A stretch of DNA of 44,602 nt, from positions 1 to 44,602 of the forward strand of contig JAGREO010000003.1 of assembly GCA_020446525.1 (NCBI GenBank). The letters are read 5' to 3'. This document shows, in pieces, positions 18,085 to 26,938 of the stretch. The number at the start of each line of letters is the position of its first letter. The first letter of the stretch is position 1. This DNA is from Geminicoccaceae bacterium. Lineage in GTDB: Bacteria; Pseudomonadota; Alphaproteobacteria; Geminicoccales; Geminicoccaceae. A program made the translations under genes and the position numbers. The notes beneath the pieces are model-generated. The model was not told the DNA's origin, did no database searches, and saw only the letters and a program-made list of their open reading frames with translations.

Positions 18085-18833
18085 GCGTGCTCCTCCACCG
18101 GGGCGACCAGCACCACCGTCACATTGTCGCGTCCGCCGGCATCGAGCGCCGCCTCGATCAGCTCGTCCGCCGCGGTGTCGATGTCCGCCCGCGCCGCCCG
18201 CTCCCCGATGACGTCGGCGTCGACGAAACCGTGCAGCCCGTCGCTGCACAAGAGCAGCCGGTCTCGCGGACCGATCCGTCCGTCGACCCGGTCGAGGTCG
18301 AGACTGCGTGCCGTGCCCACTGCGCGGGTGATGCGGTTGGAGAGCGGATGATGGCGTGCCGCTTCGGGCTTGATGGCGCCCGAGGCGACCAGCTCCTCCA
18401 CCAGGCTGTGATCGCGACTGATCCGCTCGAGATCGCCGGCGGCGCAGCGATAGAGCCGGCTGTCGCCGGCCCAGAGGCAGGCGAAGCGGTCGCCGCGCAC
18501 GATCATCGCCACCACCGTGCTGCCGCTCGGCCCGCCGGCGCGCGTGCCGGCGAGTTCCTCGTTGACGCTGCCGATGGCACTTCGCACCTTCGCGACGCTC
18601 GTCTCGAGATCGTCGTCGAGCGAGACCGCCTCGAGTTCGGATTTGAGAGCGCCGCTCGCCCGGTCGCCCCGGCTCAATCCGCCCATCCCGTCGGCCACCG
18701 CCCACAAGCCCGCTTCGGGACGTGCCACATAGGCATCCTCGTTGAGCTTGCGGACCTTGCCGACATCGCTTCGCGCGGCGCTGCGAAAACCGGCACCGCG
18801 CGGCGCCCCTGCCCGTGCATCGGCGGCGCTCAT
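18081..18833 (-). CDS. PP2C-family Ser/Thr protein phosphatase
   Basis: 250 residues from the ATG at 18833 (MSAADARAG...). The frame is open further upstream, but the conserved domain begins only at RSDVGKVRKLNEDA. PP2C metal-site motifs are all present: ADGMGG at 47-52, CSDGL at 196-200 and GGRDNVTV at 233-240, with GSTVV and WAGDSRLYR between. It is soluble and cytoplasmic and dephosphorylates Ser/Thr, most likely the product and substrates of the coupled kinase. Its stop overlaps the kinase start by four bases, a standard phosphatase-kinase pair. It is the first gene of the minus-strand run that leads into the cytochrome genes, and is divergent from the OmpA-family gene. A weak GGGG ribosome site leaves the exact start slightly uncertain. 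Confidence 0.9.
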   Translation of the reverse strand: MSAADARAGAPRGAGFRSAARSDVGKVRKLNEDAYVARPEAGLWAVADGMGGLSRGDRASGALKSELEAVSLDDDLETSVAKVRSAIGSVNEELAGTRAGGPSGSTVVAMIVRGDRFACLWAGDSRLYRCAAGDLERISRDHSLVEELVASGAIKPEAARHHPLSNRITRAVGTARSLDLDRVDGRIGPRDRLLLCSDGLHGFVDADVIGERAARADIDTAADELIEAALDAGGRDNVTVVLVAPVEEHA

Positions 18834-19165
18834 CGGCACGTGCCCCGGGATGCTCCGGGATCCGTCCGCCAATCGGCCGTCTCGTCGTGCTGGTCGACCA
18901 AGAATCTCTCCCCCGCGCGCGCCCGGGACGCCGCTGCCGCTGGAAACGGCACCCATCATAGCGCAACGATGCGGAGAACGCACCTAAAGGTGAACACCGC
19001 TCGCGGGGTGGCGAATCCGGTATATTATGCTATTGTCGAGGGCTGCGCAATGGACGGATGCATTGTCCGGCGGCGGCGGCTTGCGATACGTTCGCGTCGA
19101 TGCCGGCGCATGACCGGCGGCAATTCGGCGAGCGGTCGGCTCGATCACGGTCAGGAGAAAACGCG
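18834..19165. promoter_or_regulatory. Divergent intergenic region between PP2C and the OmpA-family gene
   Basis: 332 bp without a supported gene. An isolated AT-rich core, TATATTATGCTATTG (19021-19035), sits in otherwise GC-rich DNA. It offers a -10 candidate on both strands: TATATT or TATTAT on plus, TAATAT on minus. A TTGCGC 17 bp from the minus-strand TAATAT is a weak -35; I found no convincing plus-strand -35. This is probably the shared promoter zone for the signalling and OmpA genes. AGGAG before the ATG at 19166 is a clear ribosome site. Confidence 0.4.
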
Positions 19166-19780
19166 ATGCGCTATCGTTTCATCCCCCTTTTCGCTCTGGG
19201 CGCGGGCCTCGTCGCGACGTCGGTCGCGGCGCAACAGCAACCCACCTATTCCGCGGAGGAACTCGCCCGCATTCTGCAAGGTGGCGCCGCCGCGCCGTCC
19301 GATGGTGCGGCCGCCGGGGGATCGACCTTCTCGGCGGACGAATTCGCCCGCATTCTCGCGCCCAAGGGCGCCGGCACCGACGGCGTGCGCACGCGCGGCC
19401 TGACGGCCGGCAGCGGCGTGGCGCCGGGAAGCACCGGCAGCGGCGTGGTGCCCGATCTGCGCGTCAATTTCGAGCTCAACTCCTTCGCGCTGACGCCGGA
19501 TTCCAAGGCGACCCTGGACGAACTGGCGAAGGCCATGCAGATGGACCAGCTGTCCTCGCTGCGCTTCGTCATCGGCGGCTATACCGACGCCAGCGGCAGT
19601 GCCGGCTACAACGAACGTCTGTCGGAAAAGCGCGCGGCGTCCGTCGTAGACTACCTCAAGAGCAAGGGCGTGGACCGCGGCCGGCTCGAGCCGATCGGCC
19701 ACGGCGAGAAAGATCTGGCCGATCCGGCCAATCCCGAGAGCGGCGTGAACAGGCGCGTGGAGGTGCGCACCGGAAGGTGA
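19166..19780 (+). CDS. OmpA-family peptidoglycan-binding envelope protein
   Basis: 204 residues, with AGGAG upstream of the ATG at 19166. A Sec signal peptide ends near SVAAQ (about 22). A short N-terminal module is duplicated: YSAEELARIL at 28-37 and FSADEFARIL at 55-64, 27 residues apart. A Gly/Ser-rich linker and an OmpA C-terminal domain (about 98-204) follow, with GYTDASG and NRRVEV supplying the peptidoglycan-binding Asp and Arg. It is expected in the periplasm, bound to the cell wall; no beta-barrel is present. It is divergent from the phosphatase-kinase pair, so it may be linked to envelope sensing by the kinase tail, but that is inferred from position only. Confidence 0.88.
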   Translation: MRYRFIPLFALGAGLVATSVAAQQQPTYSAEELARILQGGAAAPSDGAAAGGSTFSADEFARILAPKGAGTDGVRTRGLTAGSGVAPGSTGSGVVPDLRVNFELNSFALTPDSKATLDELAKAMQMDQLSSLRFVIGGYTDASGSAGYNERLSEKRAASVVDYLKSKGVDRGRLEPIGHGEKDLADPANPESGVNRRVEVRTGR

Positions 19781-19934
19781 ACGCATCGGGCCGGTCTCGG
19801 GGTTCCGACCTTCGGGCCGGTCCACCTCGTCATCGCGTCGCAGGCCGCACCGGGGCCCGCGCTTGTTGCAACGCAGCATCGAGGGCCCACATCTCCCGCA
19901 GAACCTCCGTGAAACGCCGGAACGGGAGATCATC

Positions 19935-21818
19935 ATGCCAGCGCGTGGGCTTGCAGACGCCAGTCGCGAACGAAACGCTCGTCGGGCGCGCGATCTGCCG
20001 GGACGCTACGAGGAACTGACTAGAGCGGGCGTGGCTAGGCCGCGCGATGGTGATCGTCGCCGGTCGCGCGCGGCGACACCGGCCATGGGCGACGGATTGG
20101 ACTCCCATTCCGTCACCGCGTTCAGCGAAGTGCTCGATCGGGCCGTGCGCGCCTCCATGGCCCGGGCGACGGCGGGTTTGGCGCCCACGGCGATCGCCGG
20201 TGCGTGGCTCGACTGGGGTGTCCATCTGGCCAGCTTGCCGGGAAAGCAGTTGCGGCTGGCGGAAAAGGGACTGAGCAAGGCGGTTCGTCTGGGCACATAT
20301 GCTGGACGGTGCGCCGCCTCGCTCGGAACGAGCGAGCCGTGCATCGAGCCGCTGACGCATGATCGGCGCTTCGACGACGACGCGTGGCATCGTCCGCCGT
20401 TCAACCTGATTCATCAGGCTTTTCTGTTGCACCAGCAATGGTGGAGCAACGCGACGACCGGCGTGCGGGGCGTGACGCCGGCACACGAGCGGTCGGTGGA
20501 GTTCATGTCCAGGCAGATGCTCGACATGGTCTCGCCGTCGAATTTTCTTCTGACCAACCCTGAGGTACTCGAGCGTACTTTTGCCGAGCAGGGTCGCAAT
20601 CTGTTGCGCGGCTGGCAGAACTTGCTGGATGACTGGCATCGCACCTATTCGTTGCGCCCGCCCGCCGGTGCGGAGGATTTCGTGGTCGGTCGCACGCTGG
20701 CGACGACACCGGGCAAGGTCGTCTATCGCAACCATCTGATCGAGCTGATCCAGTATGCGCCGACCACCAAAGAAGTGCGGCCGGAGCCTGTGCTGATCGT
20801 GCCCGCGTGGATCATGAAATATTACATTCTCGATCTGTCTCAGCAGAACTCACTGGTCCGTTATCTGGCCGCTCAGGGTTTCACTGTCTTCATGATTTCC
20901 TGGCGAAACCCGGGGCCGGAGGATCGCTACCTCGGCATGACGGCCTACCGCGAGCAGGGGCCGATGGCGGCGCTCGACGTCGTACAGTCGATCACCGGTG
21001 CAGAGAAAATCCACGCCGCCGGCTATTGTCTCGGCGGCACCTTGCTCGCGATCACCGCGGCGGCGATGGCTCGCGACGGTGACGAGCGGCTGGCGTCGAT
21101 GACGCTCTTCGCGGCCCAGACGGATTTCACCGAGGCCGGCGAGTTGACGCTCTTCATCGACGAGGCCCAGGTGGCGTTCCTCGAGGACATGATGTGGGAG
21201 CAGGGCTTTCTCGACGCCAAGCAGATGGCCGGTGCTTTCACCATGCTGCGCTCCGTCGACCTGCTGTGGTCGCGTATGGTGCGCGACTATCTGCTGGGCG
21301 AGCGCATGCCGATGATCGATCTGATGGCGTGGAATGCGGATGCCACACGAATGCCCTACCGCATGCATTCCGAATATCTGCGCCGGCTGTTTCTCGAGAA
21401 CCAGCTCGCCACGGGCAAATACCACGTGGATGGCCGTACGGTGGCGTTGACCGATATTCGCGCGCCGATTTTCGCCGTCGGTACCGAAAAGGACCACGTC
21501 GCACCCTGGCGTTCGGTCTACAAGATCCATCTCCTGACCGACACGGACGTCACCTACGTTCTGACCAGCGGCGGCCACAATGCGGGCATCGTCTCCGAGC
21601 CCGGTCATCCGCGCCGTCGCTATCGCGTGGCGCATACCGGTGAGCAGGGGCCCTTCGTCGATGCCGATGCCTGGGCCGAGGTAGCGGTGCCAAAGGACGG
21701 CTCCTGGTGGCCCGAATGGATCGACTGGCTGGACGAGCGCTCCTCCGCGCCGGTCGATCCGCCGGTCATGGGGGCGGCGATCTGCGATGCGCCGGGCACT
21801 TATGTGAGGATGACCTGA
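19935..21818 (+). CDS. phaC: Class I-type polyhydroxyalkanoate synthase
   Basis: 627 residues. I chose the ATG at 19935 because GGGAG lies six bases upstream; a later ATG at 20084 has no ribosome site and would drop a low-complexity Arg-rich N-terminus. The alpha/beta-hydrolase domain holds the lipase-like box GYCLGG with catalytic C365, plus D520 (EKDHVAPW) and H548 (SGGHNAGI). The enzyme polymerises (R)-3-hydroxyacyl-CoA on the surface of storage granules. Its TGA overlaps the fabI start. No phasin, phaA, phaB or depolymerase gene lies in the window. Size and catalytic set fit class I synthases; substrate chain length cannot be read reliably. Confidence 0.92.
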   Translation: MPARGLADASRERNARRARDLPGRYEELTRAGVARPRDGDRRRSRAATPAMGDGLDSHSVTAFSEVLDRAVRASMARATAGLAPTAIAGAWLDWGVHLASLPGKQLRLAEKGLSKAVRLGTYAGRCAASLGTSEPCIEPLTHDRRFDDDAWHRPPFNLIHQAFLLHQQWWSNATTGVRGVTPAHERSVEFMSRQMLDMVSPSNFLLTNPEVLERTFAEQGRNLLRGWQNLLDDWHRTYSLRPPAGAEDFVVGRTLATTPGKVVYRNHLIELIQYAPTTKEVRPEPVLIVPAWIMKYYILDLSQQNSLVRYLAAQGFTVFMISWRNPGPEDRYLGMTAYREQGPMAALDVVQSITGAEKIHAAGYCLGGTLLAITAAAMARDGDERLASMTLFAAQTDFTEAGELTLFIDEAQVAFLEDMMWEQGFLDAKQMAGAFTMLRSVDLLWSRMVRDYLLGERMPMIDLMAWNADATRMPYRMHSEYLRRLFLENQLATGKYHVDGRTVALTDIRAPIFAVGTEKDHVAPWRSVYKIHLLTDTDVTYVLTSGGHNAGIVSEPGHPRRRYRVAHTGEQGPFVDADAWAEVAVPKDGSWWPEWIDWLDERSSAPVDPPVMGAAICDAPGTYVRMT

Positions 21819-22603
21819 TGGCGATAGATCATCCCGCCCTGAACATCCTCCAGGGCAAGAAGGGCCTCGTCGTCGGTATCGCCAACGAGAATTCGATCGC
21901 CGCCGGATGTGCGCACGCCTTCAGGCGTGCCGGCGCCTCGCTCGCCGTCAGCTATCTGAACGAGAAGGCGATCCCTTGGGTCGAGCCCGTCGCCAGGGCC
22001 GTGGACGCCGAGATTTTCATGGCGCTCGACGTCGAGGCGCCCCGCCAGATGGAGGCGATGTACGCCGAGATCGAGCGCCGCTGGGGACGGCTCGATTTCC
22101 TCCTCCACGCCGTGGCCTTCGCGCCCAAGGACGATCTGCACGGCCGTGTGGTCGACTGCTCGATGGACGGATTCGCCCGTGCCATGGACGTCTCCGTGCA
22201 TTCCTTCATCCGCATGGCACGGCTTGCCGAGCCGTTGATGACCGAAGGCGGTGCCATGCTGACGATCAGCTATTACGGTGCGGAGAAGGTGGTCGACCAC
22301 TATAACGTCATGGGGCCGGTCAAGGCGGCGCTGCAGGCGGTGACACGCTCCATGGCGGCGGAACTCGGCCCCAAGGGCATCCGTGTCAACGCGCTCTCGC
22401 CCGGGCCGATCGCCACGCGTGCGGCATCCGGTATCCGCAATTTCGACGCATTGATGGACGAGGCCCGCGCACGGGCGCCGCAGCACCATCTGGTCACCAT
22501 CGAGGATGTCGGCGCCATGGCCGCCTGCCTCGCTTCGCCCTACGCCAGATCGGTCACCGGCAACATCGCCTATATCGACGCCGGCTACCATGTGATGGCC
22601 TGA
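21818..22603 (+). CDS. fabI: Enoyl-ACP reductase (NADH), FabI type
   Basis: 261 residues. The start overlaps the phaC stop (TGATG), with GAGG upstream. It is a short-chain dehydrogenase of the FabI subgroup: the nucleotide-binding segment GLVVGIANENSIAAG lacks the classic TGxxxGxG. The catalytic Tyr-X6-Lys is Y162 and K169, with the extra Y152. FabI performs the last reduction in each fatty-acid elongation round. Its place inside a PHA/acetate operon is typical of several alphaproteobacteria, and the genome may hold a second fabI, so an acyl-CoA or specialised role cannot be excluded. Confidence 0.9.
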   Translation: MAIDHPALNILQGKKGLVVGIANENSIAAGCAHAFRRAGASLAVSYLNEKAIPWVEPVARAVDAEIFMALDVEAPRQMEAMYAEIERRWGRLDFLLHAVAFAPKDDLHGRVVDCSMDGFARAMDVSVHSFIRMARLAEPLMTEGGAMLTISYYGAEKVVDHYNVMGPVKAALQAVTRSMAAELGPKGIRVNALSPGPIATRAASGIRNFDALMDEARARAPQHHLVTIEDVGAMAACLASPYARSVTGNIAYIDAGYHVMA

Positions 22604-22606
22604 TCC

Positions 22607-23998
22607 ATGCAGTATATCGAGAACCGTACTTTTGATGAGATCGACGTGGGCGATACGGCGGAGATCGTCCGTACGCTCAGGACCGACGACATCGAACTCT
22701 TCGCCGTCATGTCGGGTGACATCAATCCGGCGCACGTCGATCCCGAATATGCCAGGGACGATCTCTTCAAGAAGGTGATCGCGCACGGCATGTGGGGCGG
22801 GGCGCTCATTTCGGCCGTGCTCGGCACCGAGCTTCCCGGTCCCGGCACCATTTATCTCAATCAGTCGTTGAGCTTCAGGCATCCGGTCGGGGTCGGCGAC
22901 ACCGTCACCGTGCGCGTCACCGCGAGAGCGAAGAACGCCGAGAACCGCCAGGTCACCTTCGATTGCCTGTGCCTCAATCAGGATGGTGCGGTCGTCATCC
23001 GGGGCGAGGCTCTGGTGATCGCGCCGAGCCTCAAGGTGCGTCGTCCGCGCGTCGTGCTGCCCGAGGTGCATCTGCACGAGCGCGGTGCGCGCTACGGTCA
23101 GCTGATCGAGGCCACACGTCCGTTGGCGCCCGTTCGTACCGCCGTCGTCCACCCCTGCGACCGCCTGTCTCTCGAAGGAGCACTGGAAGCGGCGAAGAGG
23201 GGATTGATCCTGCCCATCCTCGTGGGTCCCAGGGGCCGCATCAATGCTGCTGCGGCCGAAGCCGGGGTCGATCTCGGGCATGTGGAGATCGTCGACACGC
23301 CGCACAGTCACGCCGCCGCGGCGCGGGCCGTGGCCCTGGTTCGCGAGGGCCGGACCGAGGCACTGATGAAGGGCAAGCTGCACACCGACGAGCTGATGGA
23401 GGCGATCGTCGACCATACCACGGGTCTGCGCACCGAGCGGCGCATGAGCCATGTCTTCGCTCTCGACGTGCCGAGCTATCCCCGCCCGCTCTTCGTCACC
23501 GATGCGGCGATCAACATCGATCCCGACATCGACGTGTTGCGCGACATCGTTCAGAACGCGATCGATCTCGCCCATGCGCTCGGAATGGACGAGCCCAAGG
23601 TGGCGCTGTTGTCCGCGGTCGAGACGGTGACGCCCAAGCTGCCCTCCACACTCAAGGCCGCGGCCTTGTGCAAGATGGCCGAGCGTGGCCAGATCGAAGG
23701 GGGTCTGCTGGATGGCCCCCTTGCCTTCGACAATGCCGTCTCGCCGGCGGCAGCCGAGGCCAAGGGCATCCGTTCGCCCGTGGCCGGTCGGGCGGACATC
23801 CTGGTGGCACCGGACCTCGAGAGCGGTAACATGATCGCGAAACAACTGATCCATCTGGCCGGCGCCGATGCCGCCGGTATCGTGCTGGGTGCCCGCGTGC
23901 CGGTCATGCTGACCTCCCGCGCCGACGACGTCCTCGCACGCCTGGCGTCGGCGGCCCTCGCCCAGCTCTTCGTCCGCCATCGTGCGGGTCCGGTATGA
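22607..23998 (+). CDS. Bifunctional MaoC-type enoyl-CoA hydratase / phosphate acyltransferase
   Basis: 463 residues, starting four bases after fabI. The N-terminal hot-dog domain (about 1-150) has the (R)-hydratase signature GDINPAHVD, with catalytic D38 and H43. Residues about 160-463 are a phosphotransacetylase/phosphotransbutyrylase domain (ALMKGKLHTDELM, SHVFALD, LDGPLAFDNAVS). The hydratase half can make (R)-3-hydroxyacyl-CoA for PhaC. The transferase half exchanges acyl-CoA and acyl-phosphate, feeding the acetate kinase whose ATG overlaps its stop. The fusion is known in alphaproteobacteria. Acyl preference (acetyl or butyryl) is not decided by the sequence. Confidence 0.9.
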   Translation: MQYIENRTFDEIDVGDTAEIVRTLRTDDIELFAVMSGDINPAHVDPEYARDDLFKKVIAHGMWGGALISAVLGTELPGPGTIYLNQSLSFRHPVGVGDTVTVRVTARAKNAENRQVTFDCLCLNQDGAVVIRGEALVIAPSLKVRRPRVVLPEVHLHERGARYGQLIEATRPLAPVRTAVVHPCDRLSLEGALEAAKRGLILPILVGPRGRINAAAAEAGVDLGHVEIVDTPHSHAAAARAVALVREGRTEALMKGKLHTDELMEAIVDHTTGLRTERRMSHVFALDVPSYPRPLFVTDAAINIDPDIDVLRDIVQNAIDLAHALGMDEPKVALLSAVETVTPKLPSTLKAAALCKMAERGQIEGGLLDGPLAFDNAVSPAAAEAKGIRSPVAGRADILVAPDLESGNMIAKQLIHLAGADAAGIVLGARVPVMLTSRADDVLARLASAALAQLFVRHRAGPV

Positions 23999-25206
23999 GC
24001 GCCGTCACCAGCGACGCCGTCCTGGTTCTCAACATCGGCTCGTCGTCGATCAAGTTCGCCTTTCATCCGACCGAGCCCGGCACCAAAGCCCTTGCCGCCG
24101 GCGGGATCGACGCGATCGGCCACACGCCCGCATTGCGCTTGCGGTCGTCGGATGGTGCCGGGAGGCGAGAACCTCTGGCGAGCGACCTGCCGAAGGACCA
24201 TGCGTCGCTCACCGATTGGCTGCTCCGCCGGTTGCCGGATCTCTGCGGCATCGGCACCCCCGCGGCGATCGGTCATCGGGTGGTACACGGAGGCGCCGAT
24301 TTCGCTCGTCCGATCCGGGTCGATGCCACCGTCCTCGAACGCCTGGCGGCGCTGATACCGCTGGCGCCCGGGCACCAGCCTCACAATCTGGCCGGAATAC
24401 GAGCGGCGGGCCGGCTCTGGCCGGAGGTGCCTCAGGTCGCCTGCTTCGACACCGCGTTCCATCGCAGCCAGCCGCGTCTGGCGCAGCTCTTTGCACTACC
24501 ACGCGAATTGGCCGACGAAGGTATTCTGCGCTACGGCTTTCACGGCCTCTCCTACGACCACGTCGCTCGCGTTCTTCCCGATCTCGCGGGGCGAAGGGCG
24601 GACGGCCGGGTGGTGGTGGCGCATCTGGGGCACGGGGCCAGTATGTGCGCCATGCACGAGCGCCGGAGCATCGCCACGAGCATGGGCTTCACCGCGCTCG
24701 ACGGCCTCGTCATGGGCAAACGCTGCGGCGAGCTCGATCCGGGCGTCGTCCTGCACCTGCTGCGCGATCGCGGCATGAGTCTCGATCAGGTCGAGGATCT
24801 GCTCACCCGCCGTTCCGGCCTGCTCGGGGTGTCGGGCGGAATCAGCGACGACATGCGCGACCTGCTCGTGAGCGACGATCCGCGTGCCGCCGAGGCGGTG
24901 GACCTCTTCTGCTACCGCGCAGTGCGCCGCATCGGCTCGCTCGCGGCGGTGCTGGGCGGCCTCGACGTCCTGGTGTTCACCGGCGGTATCGGCGAGCACG
25001 CCGCCGTCATCCGCAAGCGCATCGTGGACGGAACCGCATGGCTCGGGGCGAACTTGGACGAGCGTGCCAACGAGGCTAACTCGACACATATCCACGCCGC
25101 CGGCAGCGCCATCGCGATCCATGTGGTGAAAGCGGACGAGGAAGGCGTCATCGCGAGGGAGACGCTCGATGTCTTGCGCGGCGCATCGGAGCGGCCGCCG
25201 CTCTGA
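23995..25206 (+). CDS. ackA: Acetate kinase family protein
   Basis: 403 residues. The ATG overlaps the previous stop (ATGA). ASKHA-fold acetate/butyrate kinase signatures are visible: LVLNIGSSSIKF at the N-terminus, HRVVHGG, FDTAFH, YGFHGLSYDHV, HLGHGASM and FTGGIGEHA. It makes ATP from acyl-phosphate produced by the upstream transferase, or the reverse. It is the last gene of the phaC-fabI-maoC/pta-ackA operon. The four genes together allow acyl-CoA to be stored as PHA or converted to acid and ATP. The name assumes acetate as substrate. Confidence 0.92.
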   Translation: MSAVTSDAVLVLNIGSSSIKFAFHPTEPGTKALAAGGIDAIGHTPALRLRSSDGAGRREPLASDLPKDHASLTDWLLRRLPDLCGIGTPAAIGHRVVHGGADFARPIRVDATVLERLAALIPLAPGHQPHNLAGIRAAGRLWPEVPQVACFDTAFHRSQPRLAQLFALPRELADEGILRYGFHGLSYDHVARVLPDLAGRRADGRVVVAHLGHGASMCAMHERRSIATSMGFTALDGLVMGKRCGELDPGVVLHLLRDRGMSLDQVEDLLTRRSGLLGVSGGISDDMRDLLVSDDPRAAEAVDLFCYRAVRRIGSLAAVLGGLDVLVFTGGIGEHAAVIRKRIVDGTAWLGANLDERANEANSTHIHAAGSAIAIHVVKADEEGVIARETLDVLRGASERPPL

Positions 25207-25225
25207 GCGTCGGTGCTTGTTTTTT
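25189..25225 (+). terminator. Weak candidate terminator after ackA
   Basis: A GAGCGG/CCGCTC stem (25189-25194 with 25198-25203) overlaps the ackA stop, and a run of six T ends at 25225. The T-run is about 17 bases past the stem, further than in a standard intrinsic terminator, so this is tentative. Confidence 0.25.
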
Positions 25226-25456
25226 GGTGCGACCGGTTCACGTGTTACGCTTTGTCGCGCGGTCAGACGTGGGGAAGTGGTCGTATCGTGCACATCTGAA
25301 CGCTCGTGGTTCACCTTCCGCAGCGTTCGCTTGCGCCCTCTGCCGGATCGGGCCGGTATCGCCGGGGCGGCGGACGGCTATGCGCGGGCGCATCGCGGTG
25401 CGTGCCCGCGCGGGATGGAGCGACGATGATCATCGCTGAGCGAACAGGAGTGGCCG

Positions 25457-26938
25457 ATGGCGGGTGAGGCCGGAACCGTCGCCGTCGAGCGGGTGGAATC
25501 GCGCCGGGAACAACGCGAGAGTCCGCTCTACAAGGGCCGGGTCGAGGTCTACGCCAAAGCCGTGCGCGGCAAATTCCGCACGCTCAAATGGGCGGTGCTC
25601 GGGATCCTGCTCGGGCTCTATTATCTCGCACCGTGGATCCGCTGGGAGCGTCCGGGACCGGCGCCGGACCAAGCGATACTGGCGGATTTCTCGACGCGGC
25701 GAATTTATTTCTTCTGGCTCGAGATCTGGCCGCAGGAAGTCTACTACCTCACCGGCATCCTCATGCTGGCGGCCTTCGGGCTCTTTCTCGCCTCTGCGCT
25801 CTTCGGGCGGGTCTGGTGCGGGTTCACCTGCCCGCAGACCGTCTGGACCGACCTCTTCATGACCGTCGAGCGATGGATCGAAGGCGATCGCAATCAGCGC
25901 ATGCGGTTCGACAAGGCGCCCTGGACGACGCAGAAGATCCTCAAGCGCAGTGCCAAGCACGCCGTCTGGCTGTTCATCGCCTTTTGGACCGGCGGCGCCT
26001 GGATCATGTATTTCAACGATGCGCCGACGGTCACGGTGGATTTCTGGACCGGGCAGGCGTCGGCACCGGTCTATTTCTTCACATTCCTGTTCGCCGCCAC
26101 GACCTACCTGCTGGCCGGCATGGCCCGCGAGCAGGTCTGCACCTACATGTGTCCCTGGCCGCGCATCCAGGGCTCGCTCGTCGACCACGATACGCTCGCG
26201 GTCACCTATCAGGCGTGGCGCGGCGAACCCCGCGGCAGCCACAAGAAGGGTGAAAGCTGGGAGAACCGCGGGGATTGCGTGGCCTGTCGGCAGTGCGTCG
26301 CCGTCTGTCCCATGGGCATCGACATCCGCGACGGTTTCCAGCTTGAGTGCATCGGTTGCGGCTTGTGCATCGACGCCTGCAACGAGGTGATGGCGAAGGT
26401 CGACCGGCCGCCCGACCTGATCACCTACGACAGTGAACGCAACATGGAGCGACAGGCGGCGGGCCAGGAGCGCGTGGTCAACCTGATCCGCCCGCGCACC
26501 ATGCTCTACGCCGGCGTGGTGCTCCTGGTCGGAGCGGTGATGCTGGGGACGCTTGCAACGCGGGCCGATACCGACGTCAATATCCTGCCCGAGCGCAACC
26601 CGCTTTTCGTGCAGCTCGCCGACGGCAGCATCCGCAACAGCTTCACCTTCAAGATCCTCAACATGGACAACATGCCGCGGACCTGGATTCTGGAGGTGGC
26701 CGACCTGCCCGATGCGCGGCTGGCCCGGCTGGGCGACGAAGAGCCTTCCACACGGGTCTTTCTCGACGCGCCGCCCGATGGAGTGGGCACCCACCGCGTG
26801 CACGTGATCATCCCGTCGGCGAGTCTGACCGGCAGTGCCACGACGCTTAACTTTATTCTCGAAGATTCGGAGAGCGGAGAGCAGGAGACCTATCAGACCA
26901 TCTTTCGCGGTCCGGAAACCGGAGAGGTGGCGGGATGA
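25457..26938 (+). CDS. ccoG: Cytochrome cbb3 oxidase accessory protein CcoG (FixG/RdxA)
   Basis: 493 residues, with AGGAG before the ATG. Membrane helices lie in the first half (near 45-65, 90-110, 170-190 and 205-225) and one near 350. The CGFTCP and CTYMCPW motifs and a two-cluster ferredoxin segment starting at C274 (CVACRQC..CP, then CIGCGLC..C) are the CcoG pattern. The C-terminal periplasmic Ig-like domain (about 380-490) is also typical. CcoG is a copper-reducing protein needed for copper delivery to cbb3 oxidase. A 250-bp gap follows ackA. The ccoNOQP genes are not in the window, so the assembly genes stand apart from the enzyme or the oxidase lies elsewhere. Confidence 0.93.
   Translation: MAGEAGTVAVERVESRREQRESPLYKGRVEVYAKAVRGKFRTLKWAVLGILLGLYYLAPWIRWERPGPAPDQAILADFSTRRIYFFWLEIWPQEVYYLTGILMLAAFGLFLASALFGRVWCGFTCPQTVWTDLFMTVERWIEGDRNQRMRFDKAPWTTQKILKRSAKHAVWLFIAFWTGGAWIMYFNDAPTVTVDFWTGQASAPVYFFTFLFAATTYLLAGMAREQVCTYMCPWPRIQGSLVDHDTLAVTYQAWRGEPRGSHKKGESWENRGDCVACRQCVAVCPMGIDIRDGFQLECIGCGLCIDACNEVMAKVDRPPDLITYDSERNMERQAAGQERVVNLIRPRTMLYAGVVLLVGAVMLGTLATRADTDVNILPERNPLFVQLADGSIRNSFTFKILNMDNMPRTWILEVADLPDARLARLGDEEPSTRVFLDAPPDGVGTHRVHVIIPSASLTGSATTLNFILEDSESGEQETYQTIFRGPETGEVAG

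Noticed and set aside
19788..19822. Terminator after the OmpA-family gene
   Set aside because: GGGCCGGTC is repeated and an imperfect stem can be drawn, but there is no T-run and the stem is interrupted.
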